Assembly (NCBI RefSeq): GCF_000814765.1
Contig: NZ_JWIC01000009.1
Span: forward strand, 1-64,000
DNA: 64,000 nt
Origin: Pseudoalteromonas luteoviolacea
Lineage (GTDB): Bacteria > Pseudomonadota > Gammaproteobacteria > Enterobacterales > Alteromonadaceae
Reading direction: 5' to 3'
The position numbers and the translations under genes are program-made. How positions within the stretch are numbered: position 1 is the first letter of the stretch; each line of letters starts with the position of its first letter. Shown here piece by piece: positions 51,448 to 61,316 of this stretch. The notes beneath the pieces were generated by a model, which did no database searches, was not told the DNA's origin, and saw nothing but the letters and a program-made list of their open reading frames with translations.

Positions 51448-52614
51448 ATGCAAGCAAGAATACTGAAATGGTTATTGCCCTTCGTCGCGTTGGGCATAGG
51501 TATCATTGGGTTTATGGGCATAAATGCCGTAGCCAAAAACGATGATGATTCTGACGTCGTAGACACTCGCCCCATTGTAGAAGTTGAAGCGCTTGAGGCG
51601 CAAGATCATCAAGTGGTGATCAACAGCTATGGTGAGGTGAGACCGCTGGATCAAACGATGTTATCAGTGCAAGTTTCTGGTGAAATTGAATACTGGCATC
51701 CACAGTTTGTTACCGGTGGGGTAGTGAGTAAAGGTGATGTGCTGCTGCGCATTGAAAAAGACAACTACGAAGCGGCGGTACTGCAGGCTGAAGCGTCACT
51801 TTCAAGTGCGCAAGCTAAGTTAATTGAAGAGCAAGCGTTGGCAGATGTCGCTGCGGATGAAGCAAAGCGCTTTCCTAACAAAAAACACACTGATTTATTT
51901 TTGCGAAAACCTCAGCTGATGAGTGCGCATGCAGCGGTTAAATCGGCAAAAGCAGCGCTTAAAAGAGCGCAGCGTGATTTAGAAAACTGTGATGTTGTCG
52001 CCCCATTCAATGCGTTAATCGTATCGAGAGAAGTGGGTCTGGGTCAATTTGTGAGCACAGGCAGTCCTGTGGCTCAATTAAACAACATTGAGTACGCTGA
52101 AGTGGTGATCCCGATTGCTGGCTTTGATTCGATCTTTCTACCTGAGCAAGTGTCCGGTGTGAAAGCGACCTTGACGCAAAAAGGTGCCAATGGCTTTACC
52201 CGTGAAGCGTATATCCACCGTGATCTTGGTGTGGTTGATCAGCAAACACGTATGAGCAGTTTAGTGGTACGTATTGAAGATCCGTACGGACTGACCAGCA
52301 GTCAGCCTAAAGTGAAATTTGGTACTTACGTACAGGTTCAGTTTAAGGGTAAGACACTACGCCAAATCTATCGCCTGCCACAAGAACTAGTGAATAATCA
52401 AACCGTGTGGTTACTGAATGCAGAAGCGCAATTAGAGCCTCGTCCAGTGCAAGTGATCCGAGAAGAAGGGATGTATTATCTTGTCGGCGAAGGGCTGTCT
52501 AACAATGACAAAGTTGTTGTGACACTCCCAGAATATCCTCAGCGTGGTATGGCGGTTAAAGTTGCAGGCTCTAAAGAAACGGATACTGAGTCTGACAACG
52601 TGGAAAAGCTGTAA
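51448..52614 (+). CDS. RND efflux periplasmic adaptor
   Basis: A 388-residue membrane-fusion protein: N-terminal helix (about 5-25), lipoyl domain (YGEVRPLDQTMLSVQVSGE), helical hairpin (ASLSSAQAKLIEEQALADVA), second lipoyl half (VVAPFNALIVSREVGLGQFV) and beta-barrel (VKFGTYVQVQFKGKT). I start at the ATG at 51448; the open frame from 51355 overlaps the previous gene and lacks a signal. A promoter is likely in the gap (TACTAT near 51412). The RND pump gene follows by 16 bases. Confidence 0.9.
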   Translation: MQARILKWLLPFVALGIGIIGFMGINAVAKNDDDSDVVDTRPIVEVEALEAQDHQVVINSYGEVRPLDQTMLSVQVSGEIEYWHPQFVTGGVVSKGDVLLRIEKDNYEAAVLQAEASLSSAQAKLIEEQALADVAADEAKRFPNKKHTDLFLRKPQLMSAHAAVKSAKAALKRAQRDLENCDVVAPFNALIVSREVGLGQFVSTGSPVAQLNNIEYAEVVIPIAGFDSIFLPEQVSGVKATLTQKGANGFTREAYIHRDLGVVDQQTRMSSLVVRIEDPYGLTSSQPKVKFGTYVQVQFKGKTLRQIYRLPQELVNNQTVWLLNAEAQLEPRPVQVIREEGMYYLVGEGLSNNDKVVVTLPEYPQRGMAVKVAGSKETDTESDNVEKL

Positions 52615-52630
52615 CAGCAGGGAATGAACT

Positions 52631-55600
52631 ATGAGTGAGCAAATAAGAACTTCCCAAAAAGGGTTAATCGCATACTTTGCGCATAATCCTGTCGCCGCAA
52701 ACTTGATGATGATATTTATCTTAATCATGGGTGTTGTGAGTTATATGACCATTCAGCGCCAGATGTTTCCTAGTCAGGAAATTAATAAAATATCGATCAG
52801 TGCTGTATACCCTGGTGCCTCTCCCCAAGAAATTGAGGAGAGCATTTTAATTAAGATTGAAGAAGCGATTAAAGACGTTACTGAAATTGACAAAGGCATA
52901 TATCGCGCGACGCGCGGCAGTGGCAGTGTCGTATTAGATATCGACGTTGACGCTGACTTAAATGAAGTGACTGAAAAAGTCAGAACAAGGGTTAACGGTA
53001 TTGCCACCTTTCCTGGCGATATGGAGCCGGTTCGAGTCCAACTGAGAGAGTTTCGTCAAGATGTCATTCAGATGGCGTTGGCTGCGGATATTCCTCTTGC
53101 GGAACTGAAGCCTTTAGCCAAAGAAATTGAGGATGAACTGCTTCAGCTATCTAATGTGTCTTTGGTTGAGCGCAATACTCCGGAATATGAAATTGCCATT
53201 GAAATAGATCCGGATACGCTTAGACGCTATGACTTAACTATCAATGATATCAGTAATTCGATTCAGCGTTATTCTGCCAATATGTCAGCAGGTCAGATCC
53301 GAACTGATGCAGGCATCATTTCTGTTCGTGTCGAAAACCAAAAGTATAATGGTGATGAGTTTAAACGCATTCCTGTCAAAGTTGGCGATAATGGCGCAAA
53401 AGTCTACCTCCAAGACGTTGCGGTGATCAAAGATGAATTTGTGGAAGGTGAATTCTACTTTAAGCAAAATGGCGTTAATGCCGCTTTTCTATCTGTGAAA
53501 GCGACCAAAGACCAAAACATGATCCCAATCGCAGAAACGGTGCATGCCTACATTGAAGCGAAAAATAGCACTTTGCCCGCAGGTGTCACATTAACGCCCA
53601 TTGTTGATATGACTTACTACCTAGATGCGCGATTAGAAATGATGAAGAAAAATATGCTGCAAGGGGCCATTCTTGTTGCCATCATGCTGTCTATTTTCCT
53701 ACGTTTTAAGTTAGCACTGTGGGTAATGATAGGTTTACCGGTGTGTTTCCTTGGCGCGATCATGTTAATGCCGATATTTGGTATTAGCATTAATATTGTC
53801 TCCTTATTCGCCTTTATTATGGTATTAGGGATAGTCGTCGATGACGCCATTGTCATTGGAGAGTCCGCCTACACAGAAGTGGAACGCAGCGGTCCCAGTG
53901 TAGATAGCGTTGTAAGAGGGGCAAAGCGTGTTGCTACCCCTGCAACGTTTGGTGTTTTGACCACGATGGCGGTATTTGCGCCTATGGTCATGTCTTCTGG
54001 TCCGCAGGGGGCTTTCTTTAAATCCATTTCTATTGTGGTGATTTTGTGCTTGGTATTTAGCTTAATCGAATCAAAGTGGATCTTGCCTGCCCACCTTGCA
54101 CATACTAAGTTTAAGCCAATGCGTGAAAACAGTTGGCGAGCGAAATTTAACAAACGCTTTTTTGCATTTGTGAATGGCCCGTATCGTAAGACTGTAGAAA
54201 CATGCGTGGAGTGGCGTTGGGCTGTGTTCTCTGGCTTTATCGCGGTGTTCCTAATCAGTATGTCCTTGATTACATCTGGCCAAGTGCGATTCATTCCAAT
54301 GCCCAAAGTACCTCATGACTTTCCCATGGTTAAAATTTTGCTCAATGACAATGTGTCCGATGAGCAAACGTTATCTGCTGTGACGAAAGTTGAGCAAATG
54401 ATGTTAGAAGTAGACCGAGAGATTGAACAAGAATATGGGCAAAAAATGCTAAAAGATATTCTTGTTTGGAATGAAGGCCGCAGCGAAGGGTCGGTACTCG
54501 CAGTATTGGTTGATGAAGAGCTTCGTCCGTTTGATGCGTTTGAACTTTCTCGTCGATGGCGTGAAAACATGCCAACCATTGCCGGTGTGAAGTCTTTATT
54601 AGTGGTCGACGATGTGAATGACTTTGGCGGTGGTGACGGTGAGTTTGGTTATTTATTGTATGGTCCTGATGTTGATACATTGAATGCAGCAGGAAGGCAG
54701 TTTATTGCGATGTTGCAACAAGAGAAAGGCCTGTTTGATATCAGCTCGACGATCGATCCACCGAGTAAAGAAGTTCAGTTAACGCTGAAACCTGTGGCTT
54801 ATGATTTGGGACTAAACCTGGCGGATGTTGCCAATCAAATCGGTAATAGTTTTTATGGTGGCGAGGCCCAGCGTGTACTTCGAGATGGCGAAGAAATCCG
54901 TGTTATGGTGCGTTACCCAGAACTTGACCGAGAAGCGATTGCCTCTCTTAAATATGCGCTCGTTAAGACGCCGCAAGGCAAAGAAGTCGTGCTTGGGGAT
55001 GTGGTTGAGTTTACTGAAAAACCTGGCGTCAGCTATATTCGACGTGAAGGAGGCTATCGTACCGTGTACGTTTACGGCAGTATTGATGAGCAAGTCATTG
55101 AACCCTCTGCTGTCGTAAAAAATATCCGCGAGGATTTACTACCCGCGTTACAAAGCCAATTTCCAGGTATTAAAACTGAGCTAGGCGGTTCAGTTGAGGA
55201 AACGCAGGCCCAAGCGGATGAGCAAAAGCTGTTCTTTATTGCTGGTATGATGATTGTGTACATCTTGCTGGCAGTGCCACTGAAAAGTTATTCACAGCCG
55301 CTGATCATCATGTCCGTTATCCCATTTAGCTTGATAGGTGCCATTTGGGGGCACTGGTTAAATGATTTAGACATGAGCATGATGTCGACCTTTGGTTTAA
55401 TTGCCGCTGCCGGTGTAGTTATCAATGATTCCTTGGTCATGACCGATTATGTGAACCAAGTACGCAAAGAAGGGGTCAGGCTCAAAGATGCCGTTATTGA
55501 GGCCGGTTGTGCGCGTTTCAGAGCCATTACATTGACGTCTATTACGACTTTTGCGGGTGTTACCCCAATTATCTTTGAAACCAGTTTGCAAGCTAAATTT

Positions 55601-55783
55601 GTTATCCCAATGGCGATTTCACTTGGCTTTGCGGTATTGTTTGCAACATTAATAACCCTGATATTAGTACCTTGTTTGTACATTATTTTGGTGGATATTA
55701 AGCAAGCATTCTCAAAACTAGTTCAGAAACTGCTTAAAAGGATAAAAAGTGTCAAGAAGGACGCTCGTCAGTCGGCTGTCTAA
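52631..55783 (+). CDS. RND family efflux pump (AcrB/HAE-1 type)
   Basis: A 1050-residue, twelve-helix proton-driven pump of the ACR_tran family. The N-terminus (KGLIAYFAHNPVAANLMMIF), the pore-domain stretch YPGASPQEIEESIL, the proton-relay aspartates in VLGIVVDDAIVIGE and the repeat in the second half (LIAAAGVVINDSLVMTDYVN) are all visible. It should form a trimer with the preceding adaptor and an outer-membrane channel such as TolC. The second half has a single aspartate near the relay, as in many members. A terminator follows. Confidence 0.94.
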   Translation: MSEQIRTSQKGLIAYFAHNPVAANLMMIFILIMGVVSYMTIQRQMFPSQEINKISISAVYPGASPQEIEESILIKIEEAIKDVTEIDKGIYRATRGSGSVVLDIDVDADLNEVTEKVRTRVNGIATFPGDMEPVRVQLREFRQDVIQMALAADIPLAELKPLAKEIEDELLQLSNVSLVERNTPEYEIAIEIDPDTLRRYDLTINDISNSIQRYSANMSAGQIRTDAGIISVRVENQKYNGDEFKRIPVKVGDNGAKVYLQDVAVIKDEFVEGEFYFKQNGVNAAFLSVKATKDQNMIPIAETVHAYIEAKNSTLPAGVTLTPIVDMTYYLDARLEMMKKNMLQGAILVAIMLSIFLRFKLALWVMIGLPVCFLGAIMLMPIFGISINIVSLFAFIMVLGIVVDDAIVIGESAYTEVERSGPSVDSVVRGAKRVATPATFGVLTTMAVFAPMVMSSGPQGAFFKSISIVVILCLVFSLIESKWILPAHLAHTKFKPMRENSWRAKFNKRFFAFVNGPYRKTVETCVEWRWAVFSGFIAVFLISMSLITSGQVRFIPMPKVPHDFPMVKILLNDNVSDEQTLSAVTKVEQMMLEVDREIEQEYGQKMLKDILVWNEGRSEGSVLAVLVDEELRPFDAFELSRRWRENMPTIAGVKSLLVVDDVNDFGGGDGEFGYLLYGPDVDTLNAAGRQFIAMLQQEKGLFDISSTIDPPSKEVQLTLKPVAYDLGLNLADVANQIGNSFYGGEAQRVLRDGEEIRVMVRYPELDREAIASLKYALVKTPQGKEVVLGDVVEFTEKPGVSYIRREGGYRTVYVYGSIDEQVIEPSAVVKNIREDLLPALQSQFPGIKTELGGSVEETQAQADEQKLFFIAGMMIVYILLAVPLKSYSQPLIIMSVIPFSLIGAIWGHWLNDLDMSMMSTFGLIAAAGVVINDSLVMTDYVNQVRKEGVRLKDAVIEAGCARFRAITLTSITTFAGVTPIIFETSLQAKFVIPMAISLGFAVLFATLITLILVPCLYIILVDIKQAFSKLVQKLLKRIKSVKKDARQSAV

Positions 55784-55800
55784 CCTTGTTTATGAATTAA

Positions 55801-55829
55801 AAGCCCAGCCTAGAGCTGGGCTTTTTTGT
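55801..55829 (+). terminator. intrinsic terminator after RND pump
   Basis: AAGCCCAGC (55801-55809) and GCTGGGCTT (55815-55823) with a five-base loop and a T run. Confidence 0.92.
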
Positions 55830-56049
55830 GTTTATAGTACAAGCTTATCGCCTATTCCGTTTTGACCCTTAAAGTTATAAAGTAACACTTTGCAAGTTCG
55901 TCTTATTCTGTATCAATCTTAAAAATTCATCGAAATAACGTCTGTGTGCGATGCCATTGTTATCTACCTGCGTAAGTCATGGCACAAAGCTGTACCTCAC
56001 CTAGAGCTATGTTAGACTGGATGAACAATAACAAATCAGGAACAACTAT

Positions 56050-58116
56050 ATGACCAAAGCGCTTACACCGCCAGTGGCAAAAAAAGTACCTCATGTCATG
56101 GACATGCATGGACATCAAAGGACAGATAACTATTACTGGATGCGTGATGATAAGCGTCAAAATGACGAAGTATTAGCCCATTTAAAAGCAGAAAATGAGT
56201 ACTGTGAAGCAGTGATGCAGCCGCATGCAGTGCTACAGGAAACGCTGTTTGAGGAGATGAAAGGGCGTATCGTCAAAGATGATTCTTCAGTGCCAGTCAA
56301 AGATGGTCGCTATTGGTATACCAATGAGGTCAGTGGTGAAGAGGAATATGGCCGTCATTATCGTGCATTGAATGAAGCAATGGATGATAAACAGTTGCTG
56401 CTGGATGTAAATGCGTTAGCCAAATCGTTTGAATTTTATGAACTCGCCGATATGGCTGTGAGTCCAGATGATGATCTGCTGGCCTACAGTGAAGATACGG
56501 ACGGCCGCCGTATTTACACAATCAAGTTTAAAGATCTGAATACTGGCCAAATGCTGGAAGATTGCTTGGTTGAAACGGAAGGCGAAGTGGTTTGGGCGAA
56601 CGATAATCGCACGGTCTTTTATGTCAAAAAAGATCTGCAAACCTTGCTGGGATTCCAAGTTTACCGCCATGTACTTGGTACATCGCAAAGTGACGATGTT
56701 TTGGTGTATGAGGAGCAAGACCGCCAATACTACATGGGTCTTGGTAAAAGCCGTGATGAGAGCCAAATTTATATTTACTTGTCTGCGACAGAGACGAGCG
56801 ATGTGCTTTATCTCGATGCTGATCAACCGATGGGCGAGTTTAAACGCTTGTTGGCACGACAAGAAGGGCATGAATATGGTCTTGATAAGTTTGGTGATCA
56901 CTATTATTTGTTGACCAACAGTGATGCAAAAAACTTTCGCATGGTGCGAGCTGGTTTAGAGGTGGTGAACGATCCTAGTCAGTGGGAAGAGCTCATTGCG
57001 CACCGTGAACATGTTTTGCTAGAAGGGCTGGAGTTATTTGAGTCACACTTTGTGATCACTGAACGAGAAATGGGTCAAATCCGTTTTGTCATTCACAATT
57101 ATGCCGGTGAAAGCTACCAGCTAGGCTTTGCTGATGCGTGTTATTATGCGGGGGTGGGCTATAACCCCGAGCCAAAATCAACCTCTATACGCATCACTTA
57201 CTCTAGTTTGACGACACCAAGCAGTGTCTATGAATGCGATTTGGCAACAGGTCAAAAAACCTTGAAAAAGCAGGTGAAAGTACTGGGGGATTTCAAGCCT
57301 CAAGACTATGCATCTGAACGCTTACACATTACTGCTCGTGATGGTGAGAAAGTGCCTGTTTCTATTGTTTATCGAAAGTCGATGTTTAATAAAGATGGCA
57401 CAAATCCATTGCTACAATATGGCTATGGTGCTTATGGTTATACGGTGGACCCAACTTTCTCAAGTACGACGTTGAGCTTGCTGGATAGGGGGTTTGTCTA
57501 TGTTATTGCTCATATCAGGGGATCAGAAATGCTGGGCCGTCAGTGGTATGAAAACGGCAAAAAAGCCCACAAAGAGAATAGCTTTAACGACTTTGTGGAT
57601 GTCACTCGTGCATTAGTTGAGCAGCAATACGGTGCGGCAGATAAAATATTTGCATCCGGTGGCAGTGCAGGTGGCCTACTGATGGGCGCGGTAATGAACC
57701 AAGCGCCTGAACTGTATTTAGGAGTTGGTTGCCATGTGCCATTTTTAGATGTACTAACGACTATGTTGGATGAATCGATTCCTTTAACAACTAATGAGTA
57801 TGATGAGTGGGGCAATCCAAACAATTTAGCAGATTATGAGAGTATTTTGTCCTACTCGCCTTATGACAATCTAGCGGCTAAGCACTATCCTAATACACTA
57901 GTGACAACAGGTTTGCACGATTCACAAGTACAATATTGGGAGCCTATGAAGTGGGTTGCTAAGCTCAGAGCACTTAAAACGGATGATAACGTATTGGTGT
58001 TTAAAACAGACATGGACTCCGGACATGGTGGTGCGTCTGGCAGGTTTAAGAGCTTGCATGAAAAAGCGCTGGAAATGGCCTTTTTTATCTCTTTGTTACC
58101 GCAACAGGCTGACTAA
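56050..58116 (+). CDS. ptrB: oligopeptidase B (S9A serine peptidase)
   Basis: A 688-residue cytoplasmic peptidase that cuts short peptides after basic residues. The N-terminal seven-bladed propeller begins HQRTDNYYWMRDD and the C-terminal alpha/beta hydrolase domain holds the nucleophile in FASGGSAGGLLMG (near residue 540), the aspartate in TTGLHDSQVQYWEP and the histidine in DSGHGGASGR. Length and motifs fit the family. The substrate-guiding acidic residues near the active site appear present (EYDEWGNP). It has its own promoter region. Confidence 0.94.
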   Translation: MTKALTPPVAKKVPHVMDMHGHQRTDNYYWMRDDKRQNDEVLAHLKAENEYCEAVMQPHAVLQETLFEEMKGRIVKDDSSVPVKDGRYWYTNEVSGEEEYGRHYRALNEAMDDKQLLLDVNALAKSFEFYELADMAVSPDDDLLAYSEDTDGRRIYTIKFKDLNTGQMLEDCLVETEGEVVWANDNRTVFYVKKDLQTLLGFQVYRHVLGTSQSDDVLVYEEQDRQYYMGLGKSRDESQIYIYLSATETSDVLYLDADQPMGEFKRLLARQEGHEYGLDKFGDHYYLLTNSDAKNFRMVRAGLEVVNDPSQWEELIAHREHVLLEGLELFESHFVITEREMGQIRFVIHNYAGESYQLGFADACYYAGVGYNPEPKSTSIRITYSSLTTPSSVYECDLATGQKTLKKQVKVLGDFKPQDYASERLHITARDGEKVPVSIVYRKSMFNKDGTNPLLQYGYGAYGYTVDPTFSSTTLSLLDRGFVYVIAHIRGSEMLGRQWYENGKKAHKENSFNDFVDVTRALVEQQYGAADKIFASGGSAGGLLMGAVMNQAPELYLGVGCHVPFLDVLTTMLDESIPLTTNEYDEWGNPNNLADYESILSYSPYDNLAAKHYPNTLVTTGLHDSQVQYWEPMKWVAKLRALKTDDNVLVFKTDMDSGHGGASGRFKSLHEKALEMAFFISLLPQQAD

Positions 58117-58161
58117 TTGACTCGGCGATTGATATCGCTCATTGGATTTTAGGAGGGCAGT

Positions 58162-58563
58162 ATGTTTTCAGTACACGGACAGTGGCACATAGATATTGCG
58201 CCACCAACGGTTTTTGTAAACTTAGTGGGGGCATTTAACAGTGAGGGAGTCACGGCCTTGGTGCAAGAGGCACGCCTGCGATGGCAAGACTATCAGCCAG
58301 GCGAACTGCACTGTGCGGTGGTCAATCTCAGTGAGTTTGAAATGACCACTGCTGATAGCATTGCAGCACTCAAAGCATATTGTAAAGACATGGAGCTGCG
58401 TGGTTATCGCCAGATTGACTACATTGGCATTGATGCCCTAACCCGTAAATTTATATGCGAGCTATGGACTGACAGTGACATCAAGGTACAGTTGTACCTT
58501 GATGTGGCAGCGTATCTCAGCCAACATCCGAGCTATCGAGGTGCTGCTCCATGGTTGGTTTAA
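58162..58563 (+). CDS. hypothetical protein, STAS/SpoIIAA-like fold
   Basis: A 133-residue soluble protein with GQWHIDIAPPTVFVNLVGAF and NSEGVTALVQEAR, then VVNLSEFEMTTADSIAALKA. The alternation of strands and helices and the position of the central loop resemble the STAS/SpoIIAA-like proteins, but I am not certain. The start has GGAGGG upstream. It overlaps the 3' end of the convergent dps gene by four bases. Function is unknown. Confidence 0.7.
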   Translation: MFSVHGQWHIDIAPPTVFVNLVGAFNSEGVTALVQEARLRWQDYQPGELHCAVVNLSEFEMTTADSIAALKAYCKDMELRGYRQIDYIGIDALTRKFICELWTDSDIKVQLYLDVAAYLSQHPSYRGAAPWLV

Positions 58564-59027
58564 CCTAAATAAGCCTTTAGCATCCAGACTAACTTTTCTT
58601 GCTCAGTGATATAATCACCCATTAAAGATGCGGTGCCCTCGTCTTCGGCATCGGCAGCTTGTGCCAATATGGCACGTTGTGACTTGATCAGCTGAGTGAA
58701 GCCTGCAAGCAGGGTTGCGACTGCTTCTGGACCATTTTGAATATCTTTTGCTTCGGCGATTTCACTGGCGTTTAGATAATCGCTAAATGCATGCAGTGGG
58801 ATGCCTTCAATGGTTAAGATGCGCTCTGCTAGCTCGTCCACTTTGAGTAATAACTGGTTGTAAATCTCTTCAAACTTAACATGTAGTTCAAAAAACTCTC
58901 TCCCTTTGATATTCCAGTGAAAGCTGCGCGCATTCATATATTGGATCTGGTAGCTACTTAAAAGCACGTTTAATGCTGCAACCAGTTGTTCACTTTTTTG
59001 TTTGTCTAACCCTATGCTATTTGTCAT
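58560..59027 (-). CDS. dps: Dps-family ferritin-like protein
   Basis: A 155-residue DNA-protection/ferritin-like protein. The inter-subunit ferroxidase ligands are visible in RSFHWNIKG (His) and FELHVKFEEIYNQLLLKVDE (His, Glu, Asp), with LAERILTIEG following, the usual Dps signature. It should form a dodecamer that oxidises and stores iron using peroxide. The lysine-rich DNA-binding tail of E. coli Dps is missing at the N-terminus, so DNA binding is doubtful. Confidence 0.92.
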   Translation of the reverse strand: MTNSIGLDKQKSEQLVAALNVLLSSYQIQYMNARSFHWNIKGREFFELHVKFEEIYNQLLLKVDELAERILTIEGIPLHAFSDYLNASEIAEAKDIQNGPEAVATLLAGFTQLIKSQRAILAQAADAEDEGTASLMGDYITEQEKLVWMLKAYLG

Positions 59028-59380
59028 TGTTTGCTACCTTATGATGTTTGCTCGCAGTGGATGCGGCGTATTTAAATGCTTGTCATTGTTTGACTTTGTA
59101 TGCTTTACAGTTTGGCGGATAAGCACGGTAAAGGCCAACGACTAAAAGCGATTATAGTCATCGAAAAAGTCGTTAACACCTGCTTAAAGCTTGCCACTTT
59201 GACTACAAAATCAGCGCTTTGTTGATCCATCGCAAATGCAATCAGGTGTGCATCAAATGCGGTTTTTTAGCTTGATGCAGGTCAATTTTTATACTGAAGG
59301 TGAAGCCATAATGAAAAGGCAAAGCGCCCTGTTTTTATTTTAGGCCATTTCTCGGGCGCTAATTATTTAAGGAGAGCTCT
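59028..59380. other. intergenic region between dps and small membrane gene
   Basis: 353 bases with no full gene. It holds the dps promoter, an FNR-like box, a possible ten-codon leader (59311-59343: MKRQSALFLF) after GAAGGTGA, and a 7-bp hairpin (59323-59329 with 59354-59360) overlapping the leader. Confidence 0.45.
59272..59285 (+). promoter_or_regulatory. FNR/EtrA-like box
   Basis: TTGATGCAGGTCAA differs by one base from the FNR consensus TTGAT-N4-ATCAA. It lies about 95 bases before the small membrane protein gene, suggesting oxygen-dependent control. Confidence 0.6.
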
Positions 59381-59590
59381 ATGAAAGGTAAAACAGAATC
59401 ACAGCACAAAGGTGAAATTACCGTTGTTGTCATTGCGCTGGTGGCTTTTGTGGTTGGGTTAGTGGGACATTTAGCAGGTGCTAGCTATGCCAACTCAGAC
59501 AGCTTTGGTTATTTGGCAGCGCCGGTGCCTTTGATCACTGGGATCATTGCTTTAGTTGCGTATAAAGTTGCGCAAAAGGCTGATAAATAA
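59381..59590 (+). CDS. small membrane protein, 69 aa
   Basis: Two hydrophobic helices (VVVIALVAFVVGLVGHLAG and PLITGIIALVAYKVA) flank a short polar loop, with charged ends. A strong AAGGAGAG site precedes the ATG by seven bases. An FNR-like box and a hairpin lie in its leader. I do not recognise the family; the size suggests a small regulatory or structural membrane protein. Confidence 0.75.
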   Translation: MKGKTESQHKGEITVVVIALVAFVVGLVGHLAGASYANSDSFGYLAAPVPLITGIIALVAYKVAQKADK

Positions 59591-59591
59591 A

Positions 59592-60197
59592 TTACGTATC
59601 GCGACTGATCACATCAATGATATAGTCCATCACGCTACGAGAATAAATTAAGGTGGTATGGCTGCGGTGAAACACTTTATGCTCCGCCATCCCCTTTAAT
59701 TTTGTCTCATCGAGTAACACAGTGCCATCTGAGCGGCTGCCTTTTTGTAATAATGGCATTAACCCAATCGGTAAATCCCCTGCAATACTGTATAAACGCG
59801 CATTAAAAGGCCATGTATTGGTTTCGCTTAGTAAATATTCCACACTATTTTTTAATAAGCCATCAAACCCTTTGTCATGCATGTGCTTTGCAATGGCACT
59901 GCCTTTGTGTGGGGTACCAAGTGTGATGACTTTTTCAACATGCTGGCTCTGTACTGAGGCATGGGTGAGGTAGTCTCTGGCCACCAGTCCCCCCATGGAA
60001 TGACACACGAAAGCGGTTGGCTTTTCGGCGATAAAGGTATCTATTTGATTGAAGATAGATTGCCTATCTGGGGCCAGGGTGTTGTAGCTTAAATTGAGGA
60101 TTTCACACCCGGTTTTTTCTAATCGCGTACAAAGCGGCTGCATCACAAACCCTGACATATATAGTCCATGAAGGACGACAATCCGCTTTATATTCAT
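59592..60197 (-). CDS. alpha/beta hydrolase, lipase-like
   Basis: A 201-residue hydrolase of the triacylglycerol-lipase/PGAP1-like type: VVLHGLYMSG (oxyanion region), nucleophile elbow CHSMGGLVARDYL near 66, and the late histidine in HRSHTTLIYS. No signal peptide, so it is intracellular. The substrate is unknown. It follows the YaeQ gene by eight bases, with the same orientation. Confidence 0.85.
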   Translation of the reverse strand: MNIKRIVVLHGLYMSGFVMQPLCTRLEKTGCEILNLSYNTLAPDRQSIFNQIDTFIAEKPTAFVCHSMGGLVARDYLTHASVQSQHVEKVITLGTPHKGSAIAKHMHDKGFDGLLKNSVEYLLSETNTWPFNARLYSIAGDLPIGLMPLLQKGSRSDGTVLLDETKLKGMAEHKVFHRSHTTLIYSRSVMDYIIDVISRDT

Positions 60198-60205
60198 ACA
60201 ATTCC

Positions 60206-60742
60206 TTATTTAAGCTGAGTTGGTACAATTTGCACGCTATGGCTTGAATCACTGAGCCATATTTCGCCATCTTGAATGGTTGCTGTCAAATCCATTGAAC
60301 GTGCGAATAGTTCTACCATTTGTGAAGTCGCTGAATAAGGCAGGCTGTAAACGCGCAAATTATCATATTGATTGGCTGCTGATTGATTTTTTTTCCACCA
60401 AATTTCTTGGGTGTTTTCGCCATAAGTGTACAGCACCACTTGCTGTGAACGCACAGCGGCTTTTTTCAGACGCTTTTCATCCGGCAAGCCAACATCAATC
60501 CATAGCTCAATATCATCGGTGAGGTTTTTTTGCCATGCAGCAGGCTCATCATCTACACATAGCCCTTTAGTAAAGCTCAGCGTTTCGGTGTATTGCAAGA
60601 TATAAGCAAGTAAACGCACCATCAAGCGCTGTTCGTTTTCTGAAGGGTGCTGTGCCAGAGTCAGAGATTTGTCAGTGTAAATGTGTCTATCCATATCACT
60701 GATATTTAAGTGTGCTTTTAATATTGTTGATTTTAAGGCCAT
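60206..60742 (-). CDS. yaeQ: YaeQ family protein
   Basis: A 178-residue protein of the YaeQ family, with MALKSTILKAHLNISDMDRH at the start and HPSENEQRLMVRLLAYIL, ELWIDVGLPDEKRLKKA following. The fold is related to restriction endonuclease-like enzymes, and the acidic ELW-D residues and RL-K lysine that mark the family site are present. Its biological role is not settled. It heads a two-gene unit with the lipase-like hydrolase. Confidence 0.9.
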   Translation of the reverse strand: MALKSTILKAHLNISDMDRHIYTDKSLTLAQHPSENEQRLMVRLLAYILQYTETLSFTKGLCVDDEPAAWQKNLTDDIELWIDVGLPDEKRLKKAAVRSQQVVLYTYGENTQEIWWKKNQSAANQYDNLRVYSLPYSATSQMVELFARSMDLTATIQDGEIWLSDSSHSVQIVPTQLK

Positions 60743-61316
60743 GATATTACGCTGAGGGTTTTAAAGTTCCATTATATCAAGATTTACATACTTGGTGGTT
60801 TTTTATCTATATGCCATTGCTAAGGTGATGGTTATATCCACTTTGTTTGCGTTGCATATTACCTTCACTAACATGCGGTTCATCCATCATATTCATGGCC
60901 ATCCGACTTACTCGTTTTCAGCATGTTGAGCCTGACTATAAACGTAAAGGTTTAGTTCGTATATGGTCGCTGGTAATTTGTTATAAAAATGTTATTTGGG
61001 TGTTTTTTTATTAACCGATAAGTCGTAGGGTAAAAATCAAGATTAACGGGCATAATACTGTATATCACTGTTTTTATAAGGTTTACATTTGTTCACTCTG
61101 GTTTTACAGCTTTTAAATGTATTTAAAGTGTTTTAAATGTTTTCAAATTGTAATATTTTGTTTGTTTGGGGTTTAATTAATGGTAATAATATATTAGGTT
61201 TGTGCGATGTGAACCTTTTATTAATTGTTGTTTTGTCTTGTTTACAATTGACTGTGGTTGAATAAGATACAGGCTCTTCATCGTATCTATTATTTAATGC
61301 AAGGAGCATTTGAAAA
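60743..61316. other. AT-rich 574-bp gap before the DUF1611 operon
   Basis: No gene is seen. The second half (61080-61260) is very rich in A and T, with repeated TTTAAATG and TTTTAAATG, unlike most other gaps here. Such DNA can be a site of H-NS-like silencing or a mark of acquisition. AGATAC and GTATCT form a small inverted repeat near 61266-61289, just before the AAGGAG site of the next gene. Confidence 0.45.
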
